Source: Lewinellaceae bacterium (GTDB lineage Bacteria > Bacteroidota > Bacteroidia > Chitinophagales > Saprospiraceae). From it: DNA of 64,000 bases. Shown here one piece after another: positions 30,726 through 41,374 of the stretch. Below the pieces are notes generated by a model. The model made no database searches. It was given only the letters and a program-made list of their open reading frames with translations, and was not told the DNA's origin. Position 1 is the stretch's first letter; every line of letters begins with the position of its first letter. The position numbers and the translations under genes are program-made. The stretch spans positions 248,001 to 312,000 of the forward strand of contig JADJUJ010000004.1 of assembly GCA_016710765.1 (NCBI GenBank). Direction: 5' to 3'.

Positions 30726-30950
30726 GATTTGAGGAGATGGAGGAGAATGGAGGAGAATGGAGGAGAGGAGAGTAGAGGAGAATGGAGGAGAGGAGATGGA
30801 GATGGAGGAGAGGAGATGGAGGAGATGGAGGAGAGGAGAGGAGAGTAGAGTAGAGTAGAGGAGAATGGAGTAGAGTGGAACCCATCTCCTCTCCTCCATC
30901 TCCTCCATTCTCCTCTTCTCTACTCTCCTCTCCTCTCCTCTCCTCCTCAT
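30726..30950. repeat. Purine tract followed by its pyrimidine mirror (GA/CT inverted repeat)
   Basis: About 150 bases of nearly pure purine (GGAGATGGAGGAGAATGG units) followed at about 30880 by about 70 bases of pure pyrimidine that complements it. It fills the whole gap between the kinase start and the receptor stop codon. Purine/pyrimidine mirror sequence of this type can form hairpin or triplex structures. Confidence 0.85.
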
Positions 30951-33350
30951 TCAAAATTCAACCCGATACAAAACATCCGGAAAAAAGCCGATCTGGTTGA
31001 TCCGACCCACATCCTGTTTCACGGTGTTGTAACGCATGGCAAAGATATTGTTGTGGTTCGTCACGTTCTGGAAATCAAGGAAGAAGGTCTGCGAAAGTTT
31101 GCGTTTTGAACTGTTCAAACGGAAACCAAATTTCACATCCCAGCGGAAGTACGGATCCAGTCGCTCACTGTATGCCTGGTCTTCGAAAAGCACTTCTTTG
31201 CCAGCCAGTCGGCTGGCCTCCAGGTTAACCGGCGTATAGGGCCGGCCGCCAGCCGCAGTTACCTTGGTATCCAGGGTCAGGAAGCGCCGGCCGGTACTGC
31301 CCAGTGCAAACTCGCGGCCAACGAGGCCATTTGCCACATACTGTCCGTTGAAGGCCGTGTTGCGTTCCACGCCATCAGATCCTTTATACTGGGAATCGAA
31401 TAAACTAAGTGTTGCCAGGCCGTACCAACCCTTGCTGAAGAATTTCTCGGCGGTCAATTCGATACCTATATTCCGACCAGTTCCCTCGTTCACCAACGAG
31501 CCGCGCTCAGGAAAAATAAAATCGGCGCCGGTGTTCAACATGCTGAAGCTGGAGGCATAAGAATCCACCGGAACCTTGTTCAGCCACTGGTAGTATAATT
31601 CTGCTTTGACCCTCCAATCCGAAGAGGGCTTGAAATTATAACCCAGGATCAGGTGCTGGCTCTGGGTAAAGCCGAGGTTTTCGTTGGTGGCCACCGTGCT
31701 GCCGTTGGGCAGTTGCTCGCGGAACAGAAACACCGGCAAGGGTTGGGTTTGGTGGTGCATGCCATAGCCCAGGCTGATGGCATTTTGGGGGGCAAACTGC
31801 CAGTTGAAAGCCGCGCGGGGCTCGAGCACAAAATCCTCGGTTTGGTCAAAATACTGTCCGTGTAAACCGCCATTGAGGGTAAGCCGCTCCGTCAGGCGGT
31901 ACTGGGCCTGTCCGTAGGCTTCCAAAAGGTTAAAAGTTCCGTTGAAATCGCGTTGTTTCCACCAGTCGGGTTTACCATCACCATTGAAATCGGGCGTATT
32001 GAACCGGGTATCCACGGTACTGGTAACGTCGAATACCTGGCCAAGAATTCCCGTCCGAACCGTCAGGCGCTGGTTGATTTTGGTATTATAATACGAGGAA
32101 AGGCGATAGGTGAGTCCTTCGTCGTTGACATCATTGGTGCGAAACGGCACGCCGTCATCTATCAGCAAATCATCGGATTGGTAGTTGTTGCCCGAAAACG
32201 AAACGGAGGCCACTGTGCGCCAATAAGCGTGGTCGTTGAGCAGCAGACTGTGTTTTACGCCCAGCACACCAAATTTGGAATCAGTGTATGCGTTTTCGTT
32301 GGGGTTGGCAAATAGGTCGGTAGTATCAATTTCGGCGGCCAGGAAGTCGATGCTGCTTAGCCCGCCGATGCCGAAGACCGAAATTTTACCCGCTTTGGTA
32401 TTGCCGAAATCGAGGTTGAAACTGAGGTCCTTGTATTTTGGCGTAGCCTTGGTTCCGACATTTAATCCGGCAGCAGCAGCCAGTTCAACGAAGGAGTGGC
32501 GGTAGGCCACCACAAACGAGCCATTGTTTTTCTTGTTGAGCGGACCTTCCGCCATGGCTTCCATGCCGGAAAAAGCACCCAACTGAGCAGTGTACTCGTA
32601 GCGGTCTTTGTTGCCGGTGCGCAGGGCAATGTCAAACACACCTGCCATAGCATTGCCGTATTCGGCCGGAAAAGCGCCCGTCAGGAAGTCGGAAGTGCCA
32701 ATCATGTTCGGGTTCAGGGCAGAAACAGGGCCGCCGGTGGTGCCCAAAGTGCTAAAGTGGTTGGGATTGGGGATAGGGATGCCCTCCAGGCGCCAAAGCA
32801 CGCCGGTGGGGGAGTTGCCGCGAATAATGATGTCGTTGCGGGCATCGTTGTTGGCGGCTACGCCGGCGAAGTTGGCCACCAGTTTGGCCACGTCGTTGCG
32901 GCCGCCGGAATACCGCAGCACCTGCTCGGTATCGAAGGCGCGGGAACTGATGGTGGCCATTTCGTTGACCGGCTTGTCCTTATCGGCCCGCCCGTTGATC
33001 ACTACCTGGTTCAGCATGGTGAACGATTCCTGCAGACGCAGGTCGAGCTGCACTTCCTTTCCGGCGGTCACCAGGATGTTGGATACCGTTTGGGGCTCAT
33101 AACCAGGATACGTCAGGGTCAAAACCTGACGGCCCACCGGCACGTCGTTGAGTATAAATCGGCCATCGATATCGGTGGTCGCGCCATTTTGCACACCATC
33201 TGCTGCCACCAGCCGCACGGTGGCCCCGATCAGGGGAGATTCCGACTGCTGGTCGGCTACCAGGCCGCGAATGGTTTGAGATTGGGCGCCGAGCAGCAGC
33301 GGCAGCAAAAGGTAAATGGGAACAAGTAAAAAGGTTTTCATAGCTTTCAT
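30951..33350 (-). CDS. TonB-dependent outer membrane receptor
   Basis: About 799 residues from the ATG at 33348-33350 (another ATG three codons on is possible). Signal peptide ending near LLLGAQS, a carboxypeptidase-regulatory-like domain (IRGLVADQQSESPLIGATVR), a plug domain (YSGGRNDVAKLVANFAGVAANNDARNDIIIRG), then a beta barrel ending in Phe (GFFPDVLYRVEF). There is no SusD partner nearby, so glycan uptake is not supported; the ligand is unknown. The adjacent LytS/LytTR pair could regulate it, which is inference from position only. Confidence 0.87.
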   Translation of the reverse strand: MKAMKTFLLVPIYLLLPLLLGAQSQTIRGLVADQQSESPLIGATVRLVAADGVQNGATTDIDGRFILNDVPVGRQVLTLTYPGYEPQTVSNILVTAGKEVQLDLRLQESFTMLNQVVINGRADKDKPVNEMATISSRAFDTEQVLRYSGGRNDVAKLVANFAGVAANNDARNDIIIRGNSPTGVLWRLEGIPIPNPNHFSTLGTTGGPVSALNPNMIGTSDFLTGAFPAEYGNAMAGVFDIALRTGNKDRYEYTAQLGAFSGMEAMAEGPLNKKNNGSFVVAYRHSFVELAAAAGLNVGTKATPKYKDLSFNLDFGNTKAGKISVFGIGGLSSIDFLAAEIDTTDLFANPNENAYTDSKFGVLGVKHSLLLNDHAYWRTVASVSFSGNNYQSDDLLIDDGVPFRTNDVNDEGLTYRLSSYYNTKINQRLTVRTGILGQVFDVTSTVDTRFNTPDFNGDGKPDWWKQRDFNGTFNLLEAYGQAQYRLTERLTLNGGLHGQYFDQTEDFVLEPRAAFNWQFAPQNAISLGYGMHHQTQPLPVFLFREQLPNGSTVATNENLGFTQSQHLILGYNFKPSSDWRVKAELYYQWLNKVPVDSYASSFSMLNTGADFIFPERGSLVNEGTGRNIGIELTAEKFFSKGWYGLATLSLFDSQYKGSDGVERNTAFNGQYVANGLVGREFALGSTGRRFLTLDTKVTAAGGRPYTPVNLEASRLAGKEVLFEDQAYSERLDPYFRWDVKFGFRLNSSKRKLSQTFFLDFQNVTNHNNIFAMRYNTVKQDVGRINQIGFFPDVLYRVEF

Positions 33351-33517
33351 TTTCGTTGTGTTTTTGTTTTCAGAAAAATGATGCTGCAAACCTGCGGCGT
33401 TTTTTAAGGCGGTAAAAGCAGAAAGCCACAGACGGAAAAGAGGAGCGGGTGAATGGTAGAATCAACTGGGTGAATGGTGATTGGATTTCGGAGATTTATC
33501 AGACAAATTGGGTTTCG

Positions 33518-33700
33518 CACGAATTGGGTTTCGCACGAATTTTACACAGATTTAATTCTCAGATTTACACAGAATTGGTTAAATGCCTATTCTAGAACAA
33601 GTTCTGAAACAGCATAGTCCCTGACTACTTTCGTGTTAAATCTATTTTAAATCCGTGTAAAATCCGTGCGAAACCCTACGCGTGTAAAATCCGTGCGAAA
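33518..33700. repeat. Intergenic repeats upstream of thrS
   Basis: Two direct copies of TGGGTTTCGCACGAAT near 33518-33542, then an ACACAGATTTAA segment, are mirrored by two AATCCGTGCGAAAC copies at about 33660-33700, giving a large imperfect hairpin. The 494-base gap between the receptor and thrS holds this and the thrS promoter; no gene seen. Confidence 0.65.
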
Positions 33701-33762
33701 CACAATCAGTATGAAATTCGTATGAAATAAAACCCTCCCTTACCCCCGAACATATTTTCCCC

Positions 33763-33770
33763 TATCTTTG
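33763..33770 (+). promoter_or_regulatory. Putative thrS -7 promoter box
   Basis: TATCTTTG followed by GCGCC, 75 bases before the thrS ATG, matching the box seen before ileS and the YceI gene. Confidence 0.5.
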
Positions 33771-33844
33771 CGCCTCAAACTTAAACCGCCTCGCCAGCCG
33801 GCGCGGCACCCGCCTGTTGTATGGGCGGGCTAAAACAAATTTTT

Positions 33845-35769
33845 ATGATCAACATTACTTTTCCCGATGGCAACGTTCGTCAGTATGCCAAAGGAACCAC
33901 CGCGATGGATGTCGCCAAATCCATCAGCGAAGGACTGGCCCGCAACGTGCTGGCAGCCGGCATCAACGGCGAAGTGCGCGACCTGGTTCGCCCCATCAAC
34001 GAAGACGCCAGCATCAAGTTTTACAAGTGGGAAGACAAAGAGGGCAAATCCACCTTCTGGCACAGCTCCGCTCACTTGCTCGCCGAAGCCCTTGAGGCCC
34101 TTTATCCCGGCATCAAATTCGGCATCGGGCCCCCGATTGAAAACGGCTTTTACTACGATGTCGATACCGGCGACACCCCGCTGACCGCCGCCGACCTGCC
34201 CAAAATTGAGCAGAAAGTGCTCGAGCTGGCACGCACCAAACTCGAATTCAAACGCAGCGAAGTGTCCAAGGCCGACGCCATCAAATACTTCACCGAAAAA
34301 GCGACGAGTACAAACTCGAACTGATCGACGGGCTCGAAGACGGACAAATTACCTTCTACCAGCAGGGCAACTTCACCGACCTCTGCAAAGGACCACACAT
34401 TCCGTCCACCGACCCGATCAAAGCATTTAAAATCCTGAACCTTGCCGGTGCATACTGGCGCGGCGATGAAAAGCGCAAACAACTCACCCGCGTGTACGCC
34501 ATCACCTTCCCCAAACAAAAGGAACTGGAGGAGTACATGCACATGCTCGAAGAAGCCAAAAAACGCGACCACCGCAAGCTTGGCCAGGAACTCGAACTTT
34601 TCATGTTCTCCGAAAAGGTAGGACAAGGCCTGCCCATCTGGCTGCCCAAAGGCACCGCCCTGCGCTCCCGCCTGGAGGACTTCCTGAAAAAAGAACAACT
34701 CAAGCGCGGTTACCAGCCGGTCATCACGCCGCATATTGGCTCGAAAAACCTGTACATCACCTCCGGCCACTGGGAAAAATACGGTGAAGACTCCTTCCAA
34801 CCCATCCTAACCCCGGCAAAAGATGAGGTGTTTTTGCTCAAGCCGATGAACTGTCCGCATCACTGCGAAATCTACGGACACCGCCCCCGCTCCTACCGCG
34901 AGTTGCCCATTCGCTTCGCCGAATTCGGTACGGTATATCGCTACGAGCAATCAGGCGAGCTCCACGGACTTACCCGCGTGCGCGGCTTTACGCAGGACGA
35001 TGCGCACATTTTCTGCACCGAAGATCAGATTAAGGCCGAATTTCTCGATGTGCTCGACCTCACCCAATTCGTGTTGGCAAAAATGGGCTTCGACAATTTC
35101 ACGGCCCAGATCAGTCTGCGCGACCCGGAGAACAAAGCGAAGTATATCTGTACCGACGAGAACTGGCGCAAAGCCGAACAGGCCATTATCGATGCCGCTG
35201 CCGAAGCCGGATTGGAAACAGTAACCGAACTGGGAGAAGCCGCCTTCTACGGTCCTAAACTCGACTTCATGGTGAAGGACGCCCTCGGCCGAAGCTGGCA
35301 GTTGGGTACCATTCAGGTCGACTACAACCTGCCCGAGCGCTTCAACCTCAGTTACATCGGCGCCGACAACCAGGAACACCGCCCGGTAATGATCCACCGC
35401 GCGCCTTTTGGTTCCATGGAGCGCTTCACAGCCGTATTGATCGAGCACTGCGCTGGCAAGTTCCCACTTTGGCTCACCCCTGAGCAGTTCGCGATCCTGC
35501 CAGTTTCCGACAAGTTTGTGGAGTACGCCGAACAGGTGAAAAACGAACTGGCAGCCCAGGACCTCCGCGGCTACGTCGACGACCGGAACGAAACCATCGG
35601 CCGCAAAATCCGCGACACCGAACTTAAGCGCATCCCTTACCTGCTCATCGTAGGTGAAAAGGAAGTGGAAGCTGGCACTGTTTCCGTGCGGAAGCAGGGC
35701 GAAGGCGACCAGGGCGCGGTAAGCGTAGCGGAGTTTGCAAGCATGTTGCAGGAGTTGGTGAAAGACTAG
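33845..35769 (+). CDS. thrS: Threonyl-tRNA synthetase (frame broken)
   Basis: Class II synthetase, about 641 residues after restoring one A in the run at 34296-34300 (YFTEK then SDEYKLELIDG). Domains in order: TGS (MINITFPDGNVRQYAKGTT), the editing/second additional domain with HSSAHLLAEAL, the catalytic core with GLPIWLPKG, MNCPHHCEIYG, EFGTVYRYEQSGELHGLTRVRGFTQDDAHIF and the motif 3 region PVMIHRAPFGSMERF, and the anticodon-binding C terminus. The ATG at 33845 is chosen because the TGS domain begins there. An essential gene, so the frame break is probably a sequence error. Confidence 0.93.
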
Positions 35770-35804
35770 TGCAGCATCCCGCGAATACCCTTGCACAATA
35801 AATT

Positions 35805-35838
35805 AATCCCGTCGCCGGCAATTGCTGGCGACGGGATT
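35805..35838. terminator. thrS terminator hairpin
   Basis: A perfect 12-bp stem (AATCCCGTCGCC / GGCGACGGGATT) with a 10-nt loop, followed by GTTGTTTC, between the convergent thrS and the T9SS gene. Confidence 0.75.
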
Positions 35839-35885
35839 GTTGTTTCAATACAAAGTTTAAAAGCATAAAAGCCGCTTTGGACTGG

Positions 35886-38800
35886 CTATCGCATCATTTT
35901 CACCAATTTTCCACGCGCCAGTGGCTGGCCTTCCTGGCTCAGGGTGAATGCATACATCCCGGCGGCAAGGCCCGAGGTATCAAAGCGCAGTGATTGGCCA
36001 ATGAATCGGTGCTCCAGTACCGGCTGACCCGTTGCCGACCAAATGGTTAAGGTCATTTCAGCATCTGGATTGGCGCCATCCACCTGCAGGTTCATCATCC
36101 CGGAGCTGGGATTGGGTGACAACTGCACATCAATATTGGGCGACAATGGATCCACCGATTTCACCAGAATAAAGTTTGAACCGATGGTATGCCAGGTCTG
36201 GTTGGTTATCACCGGAGCATTGTTGTCAAAGTAAATGGCCGCATCGTTGTAAATCTGTGTGCCGTTGGCCAAGTCCGGAATTTGAGATATCCTGAACTTA
36301 ACAAACCCCTGGGATGCCTGTTCACTTACCGATGTGTCTGGCAGGTTGATGCCTGGGAAACGGAACACCACCACACCGTTGCCTTCGATGTCAAATGTGT
36401 ACGGGTGACTGGCTGCGCCGGGCCTTACCGAGGTGACATCGAGTTGCTGCAAGGACAGCGTATCCCTGATTTCTACGTTGATGGCTGGGGCTGTGCCGGT
36501 GTTCTGAAAACGGATAACGTATTCGATGTCGGTATTTTTTTCAATAAAATGGGCATTGTCGTAGCCCCGGGGAAAACCGTTTTTATCATTAGGGTCGTAG
36601 GAGTTTACACTTTCCAGACAGAAAATATCCAGCCAGGGCTCCTCATCAGGAAGGGCGTATTGGTTAACAAACCCCAGGCTGATCGGGCCACCATTTGGGT
36701 TGCAGCCCTCCACCCATGCCAGGGGTAGGTTCATCCCGGGGAACCCCGGCGATTGATCGGCTTCCAGGCGATAAAATACCCCAGTTGCCGGAAACGACAC
36801 CTGTATTTCCTGTCCGGCATTGAGCTGGAAACTGCCGGGCGACTGCATCAACAATACGTTGTCTTCAATAACGATGTAGTACCGCGTTGAATTCATGTCG
36901 CCAGTGCCAATGTTGCGAATCGTAAAGGTTACCGAATCGCCAGTACACTCGGCGCTTACTTCAATCTCGGAGCCATCCCAGTTGGACCCACCCGGAGCGC
37001 AAATTGTATCGGGGTAAGCATGCGCTTCCACGCAATAGGTAGTACCTACTGGGTCGTCGCAAGGAACCTGTGTGTTGAGAAAACAATACCCGCATTGTTC
37101 GGGCTGCAAGTTGCCAAGTTCGAAGTGATAGGTATTTCCTGAAACAGCACTCCAAGGCATACTTGCACCCGTAACTTCCAACGAAGGATCAACCGTCACA
37201 TCCAGGCTGGCATTTTCCGCCAACACAGCCCCCTTGTTGCAATACTGAATGGTATAGGAGGACGGGTAACAAGGTCGGAGCCAACCCGTTACCACACTGA
37301 CTTCCATGACCGGGCATGGCGGCAGGCTGTCGCACTGCATGCCAATGGGCAGGTAAACACCATTCCCCGGCAAGAAATCAAAGCGCATTTGATCGATACA
37401 GGTTACCCAGCAATTGAGGCCATCACCGGGCTGGTCAAGGACCCAGTATCTTACGCTTCCGGTATAGGTATTGTCGATTCCGGATAGGTCGGCTAGGCAA
37501 AAATGGCCATTAGCATCGGTCGTAGCAGATAAGGTTACACTTTGGAGGTATACAGGGCTTTCCAGGTAAATTTCCACGGGCCAGTTGGCAAATGCAGGTT
37601 CAAAAACATCCTGCAGGCAGTCGCCGTCGAAATCCCGGAACAAAACGCCGCAGATGCTGTCAATCGGCTGTGGGTCAAATTGGGTGACAAAATCTATGTT
37701 ACCCAGGGTATCGCCAAAGGGCACATCAAGGTTCAGCGTATCCTCGCAAATAGCCCAGCCGGCGTTGGGGTTGTTCAGGGCTACCGTGTAGGTGCCAGCG
37801 CCCAATGGCAGGGTATATTGGCCACTGGAATCGGTTGTTGCCCACCAGGAAAACCCGCTGGTATCGGTGGCCCAAACATCCCAATTGTATTGAACGGAAT
37901 CCTGATCGGCTGTGCAATTGTCATTCAGGTCGAGCCATACCGTTCCGCTGATGCCGGAGGTATAGTCGTTGCCAGCGGCGTCCACCCGAATCATTCTGGG
38001 GAAGGTTTTATGAATCCCGGTGTCAAAATCGCGCCTTCCACTCAACAGACAACCACCATCGGGTGTTGGCTGTATTTCATCGGGCCAAAAATTGGATATC
38101 GTGCGGGACGACAGCAGGTTGCCGCTGGCATCCAGTCGAACCAAATCATAGGAGGTCTGATCCAATGCCCAGGCCATTGCCCAAAAACTGCCATCCGGCA
38201 TTGCTGCAATTTTCGTCAATGAAAGAAACTGTGGATAGGTTTTTTCCAGGAGCAGGTCACCGCTGGTGTTCAGCAGGGCCAGTTGTGCAGCCTGACCATC
38301 AGAACCTGCAGCGGCAAATTGATTGTTGCCAGCAAAAACAATTTGGTTGGTGGGCGGTACAGGAAACTCGGCCAGCAAGGTGCCGGCAGCACTCAGGCGT
38401 GAAACCGTGTACTGTGTACTCGTATCCGTAAATACCAAACCCATCACCAAAAATTCTCCGCTTGGCAGGGATATACCTTTGGTAAGCACCTGCGGTGTGG
38501 GGCCCGCATCGAGCCAGCCAATCACATGGCCGTCAAGGTCTGTTTTGACCACTTCCGTACCATTGGCCCCCAGGCCTCCAGCCAAAAATCCGCCTGGATA
38601 TTCCAACAAGAAGCGCACCACTTCTCCTTCACTCAACTGTGCAAGGGGTTGATTCCACAGTACATTCAAACTGGCATCGAGCCTAAGCAAGAAATTGGTG
38701 GTTTCATCGGGGGTAATCTGGTCGTACAACACAGCAAAGCCACCATCGCTGGTCTGAATAAAATCAAAGCCGCGACAATTAGGGCCAAGATTAAAAGAGT

Positions 38801-39047
38801 CTGCCTGCAATACTGTTCCGGCAGCATCAGTATGCACCAGCCTGAAATTATTGCCCGTACCATAATAGTCCCAGGTACCTGCAACCAGGGAAATATAGCC
38901 GCCGGCGTTGTCGGGAACCGAGCGGAGCACCGAGGGGTTTTTCCAGGGATCGTAATCGATGTAGGTTCGGTCCCACCCCTGGGCGAAAAGTGACTGAAAA
39001 GCAGCACACAGCAGGATTAAAGCGGGGATCAATTTTCTGTACAACAT
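35886..39047 (-). CDS. Large secreted protein with T9SS type A sorting domain
   Basis: About 1053 residues from the ATG at 39045-39047. Signal peptide (LIPALILLCAAFQSLFAQ). Residues to about 390 hold repeats of the type TPDGGCLLSG/TSDGGFAVL, probably a beta propeller. Two SdrB-like domains follow (SGTVWLDLNDNCTAD and CGVLFRDFDGDCLQD). A conserved module contains SYDPNDKNGFPRGYDNAHFIEKNTD split by VIRFQNTGTAPA. The C-terminal sorting domain begins LSPNPSSGMMNLQV. It is a probable cell-surface or secreted structural protein; no enzyme motif seen. Confidence 0.84.
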   Translation of the reverse strand: MLYRKLIPALILLCAAFQSLFAQGWDRTYIDYDPWKNPSVLRSVPDNAGGYISLVAGTWDYYGTGNNFRLVHTDAAGTVLQADSFNLGPNCRGFDFIQTSDGGFAVLYDQITPDETTNFLLRLDASLNVLWNQPLAQLSEGEVVRFLLEYPGGFLAGGLGANGTEVVKTDLDGHVIGWLDAGPTPQVLTKGISLPSGEFLVMGLVFTDTSTQYTVSRLSAAGTLLAEFPVPPTNQIVFAGNNQFAAAGSDGQAAQLALLNTSGDLLLEKTYPQFLSLTKIAAMPDGSFWAMAWALDQTSYDLVRLDASGNLLSSRTISNFWPDEIQPTPDGGCLLSGRRDFDTGIHKTFPRMIRVDAAGNDYTSGISGTVWLDLNDNCTADQDSVQYNWDVWATDTSGFSWWATTDSSGQYTLPLGAGTYTVALNNPNAGWAICEDTLNLDVPFGDTLGNIDFVTQFDPQPIDSICGVLFRDFDGDCLQDVFEPAFANWPVEIYLESPVYLQSVTLSATTDANGHFCLADLSGIDNTYTGSVRYWVLDQPGDGLNCWVTCIDQMRFDFLPGNGVYLPIGMQCDSLPPCPVMEVSVVTGWLRPCYPSSYTIQYCNKGAVLAENASLDVTVDPSLEVTGASMPWSAVSGNTYHFELGNLQPEQCGYCFLNTQVPCDDPVGTTYCVEAHAYPDTICAPGGSNWDGSEIEVSAECTGDSVTFTIRNIGTGDMNSTRYYIVIEDNVLLMQSPGSFQLNAGQEIQVSFPATGVFYRLEADQSPGFPGMNLPLAWVEGCNPNGGPISLGFVNQYALPDEEPWLDIFCLESVNSYDPNDKNGFPRGYDNAHFIEKNTDIEYVIRFQNTGTAPAINVEIRDTLSLQQLDVTSVRPGAASHPYTFDIEGNGVVVFRFPGINLPDTSVSEQASQGFVKFRISQIPDLANGTQIYNDAAIYFDNNAPVITNQTWHTIGSNFILVKSVDPLSPNIDVQLSPNPSSGMMNLQVDGANPDAEMTLTIWSATGQPVLEHRFIGQSLRFDTSGLAAGMYAFTLSQEGQPLARGKLVKMMR

Positions 39048-39228
39048 GGCGATGTATTTTAGTTCATGAGTCTTATTGGAGACATTTCTGACCGGCAAGT
39101 TGGCGCCCCACAAGACAATTGGGCACCAGTGAAAATTTTCATGTTACAAAAGTGCGGCAAAAAGCACCCACCACAAACAACATTTTATTACATTTGTCAA
39201 AAAGTAAATTACGTGTTATTTCTAATAA

Positions 39229-40614
39229 ATGACTGACAATAAACTACTTGAATTATTTGAATCGTTGAGTGGTGTAGAAAAAAGGGAAGCTACGAAGTTT
39301 TTACAAAGCCCTTTTTTCAATCAACGGGAGGATGTATGCCGGCTCTGGGAATTGTTATTATCCGGAAAGGGAAGGGAAGATGCTGCGATGCTTTATGCCA
39401 TAGTCTGTCCCGGCCAGGGCTTCGAGCCGTCCAAGTGGCGGCACCTGCAATCGTTTTTGGTAGCCAGAATAGAGGATTTTTTAACCCAGCGTGCCTGGGA
39501 TAAAATGCCCATGCTCCACGAGATCGAACTTGCGCCGGTGTTGCGAAAAAAGGGCTTGCACAAACCGCTCGAAGCCGTGCTTCGCCGGGCCGGTAAACGA
39601 CTGGAAAGCCTTCCACGCGACCATGAGTATTATTACTGGCAATATCGCCTCGAATGGGAGCAATATGCAGCGGTGGAATCGCAGGCCCGCACCCGGGAGA
39701 ACAACCTGGCTGCCGTGGGACTGGCCTTTGACACCTTTCTAATTGCCGGAAAGCTTCGGCTGGCTTGTCTGACCGAGTCGCACCAAGCCGTATACAACAC
39801 CGCATACGAGCCGGGACTCCTGCCAGCCCTGCTTCAGTATACCGAAACCAGTGGTTTGCTGCAAGCTCCCATTGTGGCCTTGTATTACCACTGTTACCAA
39901 GCGCTCAAGGTCGGCGCTGAAGCCGATTTTCGGGCCTTCCGCCGCGAGCTCGAACAACAAAGCGCGGAACTTCCCGATGATGAACGTCGCACCCTCCTGC
40001 TCCTGGCCCTGAATTACTGTATCCGCCGCCTCAACTCCGGTGAAGCGCCGTACATACGCGAGGCCTTCGAACTGTACCGGGTCGGGCTTGATACTGGCTC
40101 GCTGTTGGAGGCCGGACACCTGAGTCGCTTTGCCTTCAAGAACATCGTAGCCCTGGGGCTGCGTCTGGAGCAGTTTGGATGGGTGGAACATTTTATCCGG
40201 GAAAGCGACATGTTATTGGAGGCAAAATACCGGGAGGCCAACCGAAACTACAACCTGGCCAGGCTTCACTTTACCCGCAAAGACTACCAAAAAGCCATGC
40301 CCCTGCTGGCTTTGGTGGATGAGAGCGACCTGCTGCTCAACCTCGACAGCCGCATCATGCTCCTCAAAATGTACTACGAAACCGGCGAATGGGACGCCCT
40401 CGACGCCCTGATTTCCAGCTTTAAAATCCTGTTGCTCCGCAAAAAAAAGGTGATAGGCTACCACCAAACCCACTACCTCAACATCCTGCGCTACATCCAG
40501 AAATTGGTACGCCTGAATTTTACCGATAAAAAAGCCGTGGCGATGCTGCGGGAAGTCATTCAAAACGATACCAGTGTGATTGAAAAAGAGTGGTTGCTGG
40601 GAAAATTGGGGTGA
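39229..40614 (+). CDS. Conserved helical protein of unknown function
   Basis: 461 residues, almost entirely alpha-helical, beginning MTDNKLLELFESLSGVEKREATKFLQSPFFNQ. The C-terminal third has TPR-like pairs (YNLARLHFTRKDYQKAMPLLALV; LKMYYETGEWDALDALIS). No signal peptide or membrane segment. I recall similar proteins in Saprospiria-type genomes but no assigned function. It is divergent from the T9SS type A gene. Confidence 0.6.
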   Translation: MTDNKLLELFESLSGVEKREATKFLQSPFFNQREDVCRLWELLLSGKGREDAAMLYAIVCPGQGFEPSKWRHLQSFLVARIEDFLTQRAWDKMPMLHEIELAPVLRKKGLHKPLEAVLRRAGKRLESLPRDHEYYYWQYRLEWEQYAAVESQARTRENNLAAVGLAFDTFLIAGKLRLACLTESHQAVYNTAYEPGLLPALLQYTETSGLLQAPIVALYYHCYQALKVGAEADFRAFRRELEQQSAELPDDERRTLLLLALNYCIRRLNSGEAPYIREAFELYRVGLDTGSLLEAGHLSRFAFKNIVALGLRLEQFGWVEHFIRESDMLLEAKYREANRNYNLARLHFTRKDYQKAMPLLALVDESDLLLNLDSRIMLLKMYYETGEWDALDALISSFKILLLRKKKVIGYHQTHYLNILRYIQKLVRLNFTDKKAVAMLREVIQNDTSVIEKEWLLGKLG

Positions 40615-40731
40615 ATAGTGTCGCTTTTTTTGTCCCAACCTGCCGATTAACAGACTAGTTTTCCCAATCCCAAAACGCGCCAACGCAGCAACATGTAAAC
40701 TTTGTTCGTTCTTATTCAAAACATCTCCACT

Positions 40732-41142
40732 ATGAAAACACTCCCCATTACCACAGCCATTCTCTGTTGCTTAACCATCCTCTCCTGCTCCCAACAACCC
40801 GAACCGTATTCAGATTTGTTGCAGCAAAAGATCCACGGTCTGGAAAAAATCACCCCGCCAGCGGCCGTTCAGGATTCCCTGTACAATCCCATCAAGAACC
40901 AACCCGAACCAGGAATATCTGTGTTTGACACCGACGGCAACGCCCTCGATTTGGACGCTGTAAAGGGTAAAATCGTAAACATCCGCCTGGATTATTACCG
41001 CAACCTGGACAACAAAAAAGTACAGGCCATTGTCATCAGAAAGGCTACCAAACAGGAGACCAAAACCCACTTAAAAGCCGTAGAAGAATACCGGAAAAAC
41101 CCGGTGGGCGCCCCGCCGAGGGGTTGGCGGAGTGAGGGTTAA
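40732..41142 (+). CDS. Small lipoprotein, unknown function
   Basis: 136 residues from the ATG at 40732. A lipoprotein signal ends LTILSC, with the acylated Cys followed by SQQPEP. The middle part (KGKIVNIRLDYYRNLDNKKVQAIVIRKATKQ) is mixed beta/alpha. The last residues (GAPPRGWRSEG) come from GC-rich, repeat-like DNA, so the C terminus may be altered. No family recognised. Confidence 0.55.
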   Translation: MKTLPITTAILCCLTILSCSQQPEPYSDLLQQKIHGLEKITPPAAVQDSLYNPIKNQPEPGISVFDTDGNALDLDAVKGKIVNIRLDYYRNLDNKKVQAIVIRKATKQETKTHLKAVEEYRKNPVGAPPRGWRSEG

Positions 41143-41161
41143 GGGAAGATTATCTACCGCA

Positions 41162-41230
41162 CCGGTCCATCGGACCGGAATCTTTGTAGCATTCGTTCAC
41201 GGCCATGGATCGGCGGTCCATCGGACCGCC
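41162..41230. repeat. Double-hairpin dispersed repeat, copy 1
   Basis: Hairpin 1 is CCGGTCC-ATC-GGACCGG (41162-41178), then a 33-nt linker beginning AATCTTTGTAGC, then hairpin 2 GGCGGTCC-ATC-GGACCGCC (41212-41230). Both loops are ATC. A second copy lies at 43270-43337. The 232-base gap between genes holds nothing else recognisable. Confidence 0.8.
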
Positions 41231-41374
41231 ATCTAAATCCAAAATTAGTTCGATCGCCATCTATTATTTTGTTTAGATTTGTTGGCCCGTTAAATCATAA
41301 CCCCGAGTAGGAAAAGTGGAAAGTCTGATAGACTCTGAATTACTGCACCATCCACCACAACTAAAACTCAGATT

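Noticed and set aside
32496..33329. 277-codon plus-strand open frame opposite the TonB receptor N terminus
   Set aside because: Antisense shadow of a well-conserved plug domain; low-complexity product without domain features.
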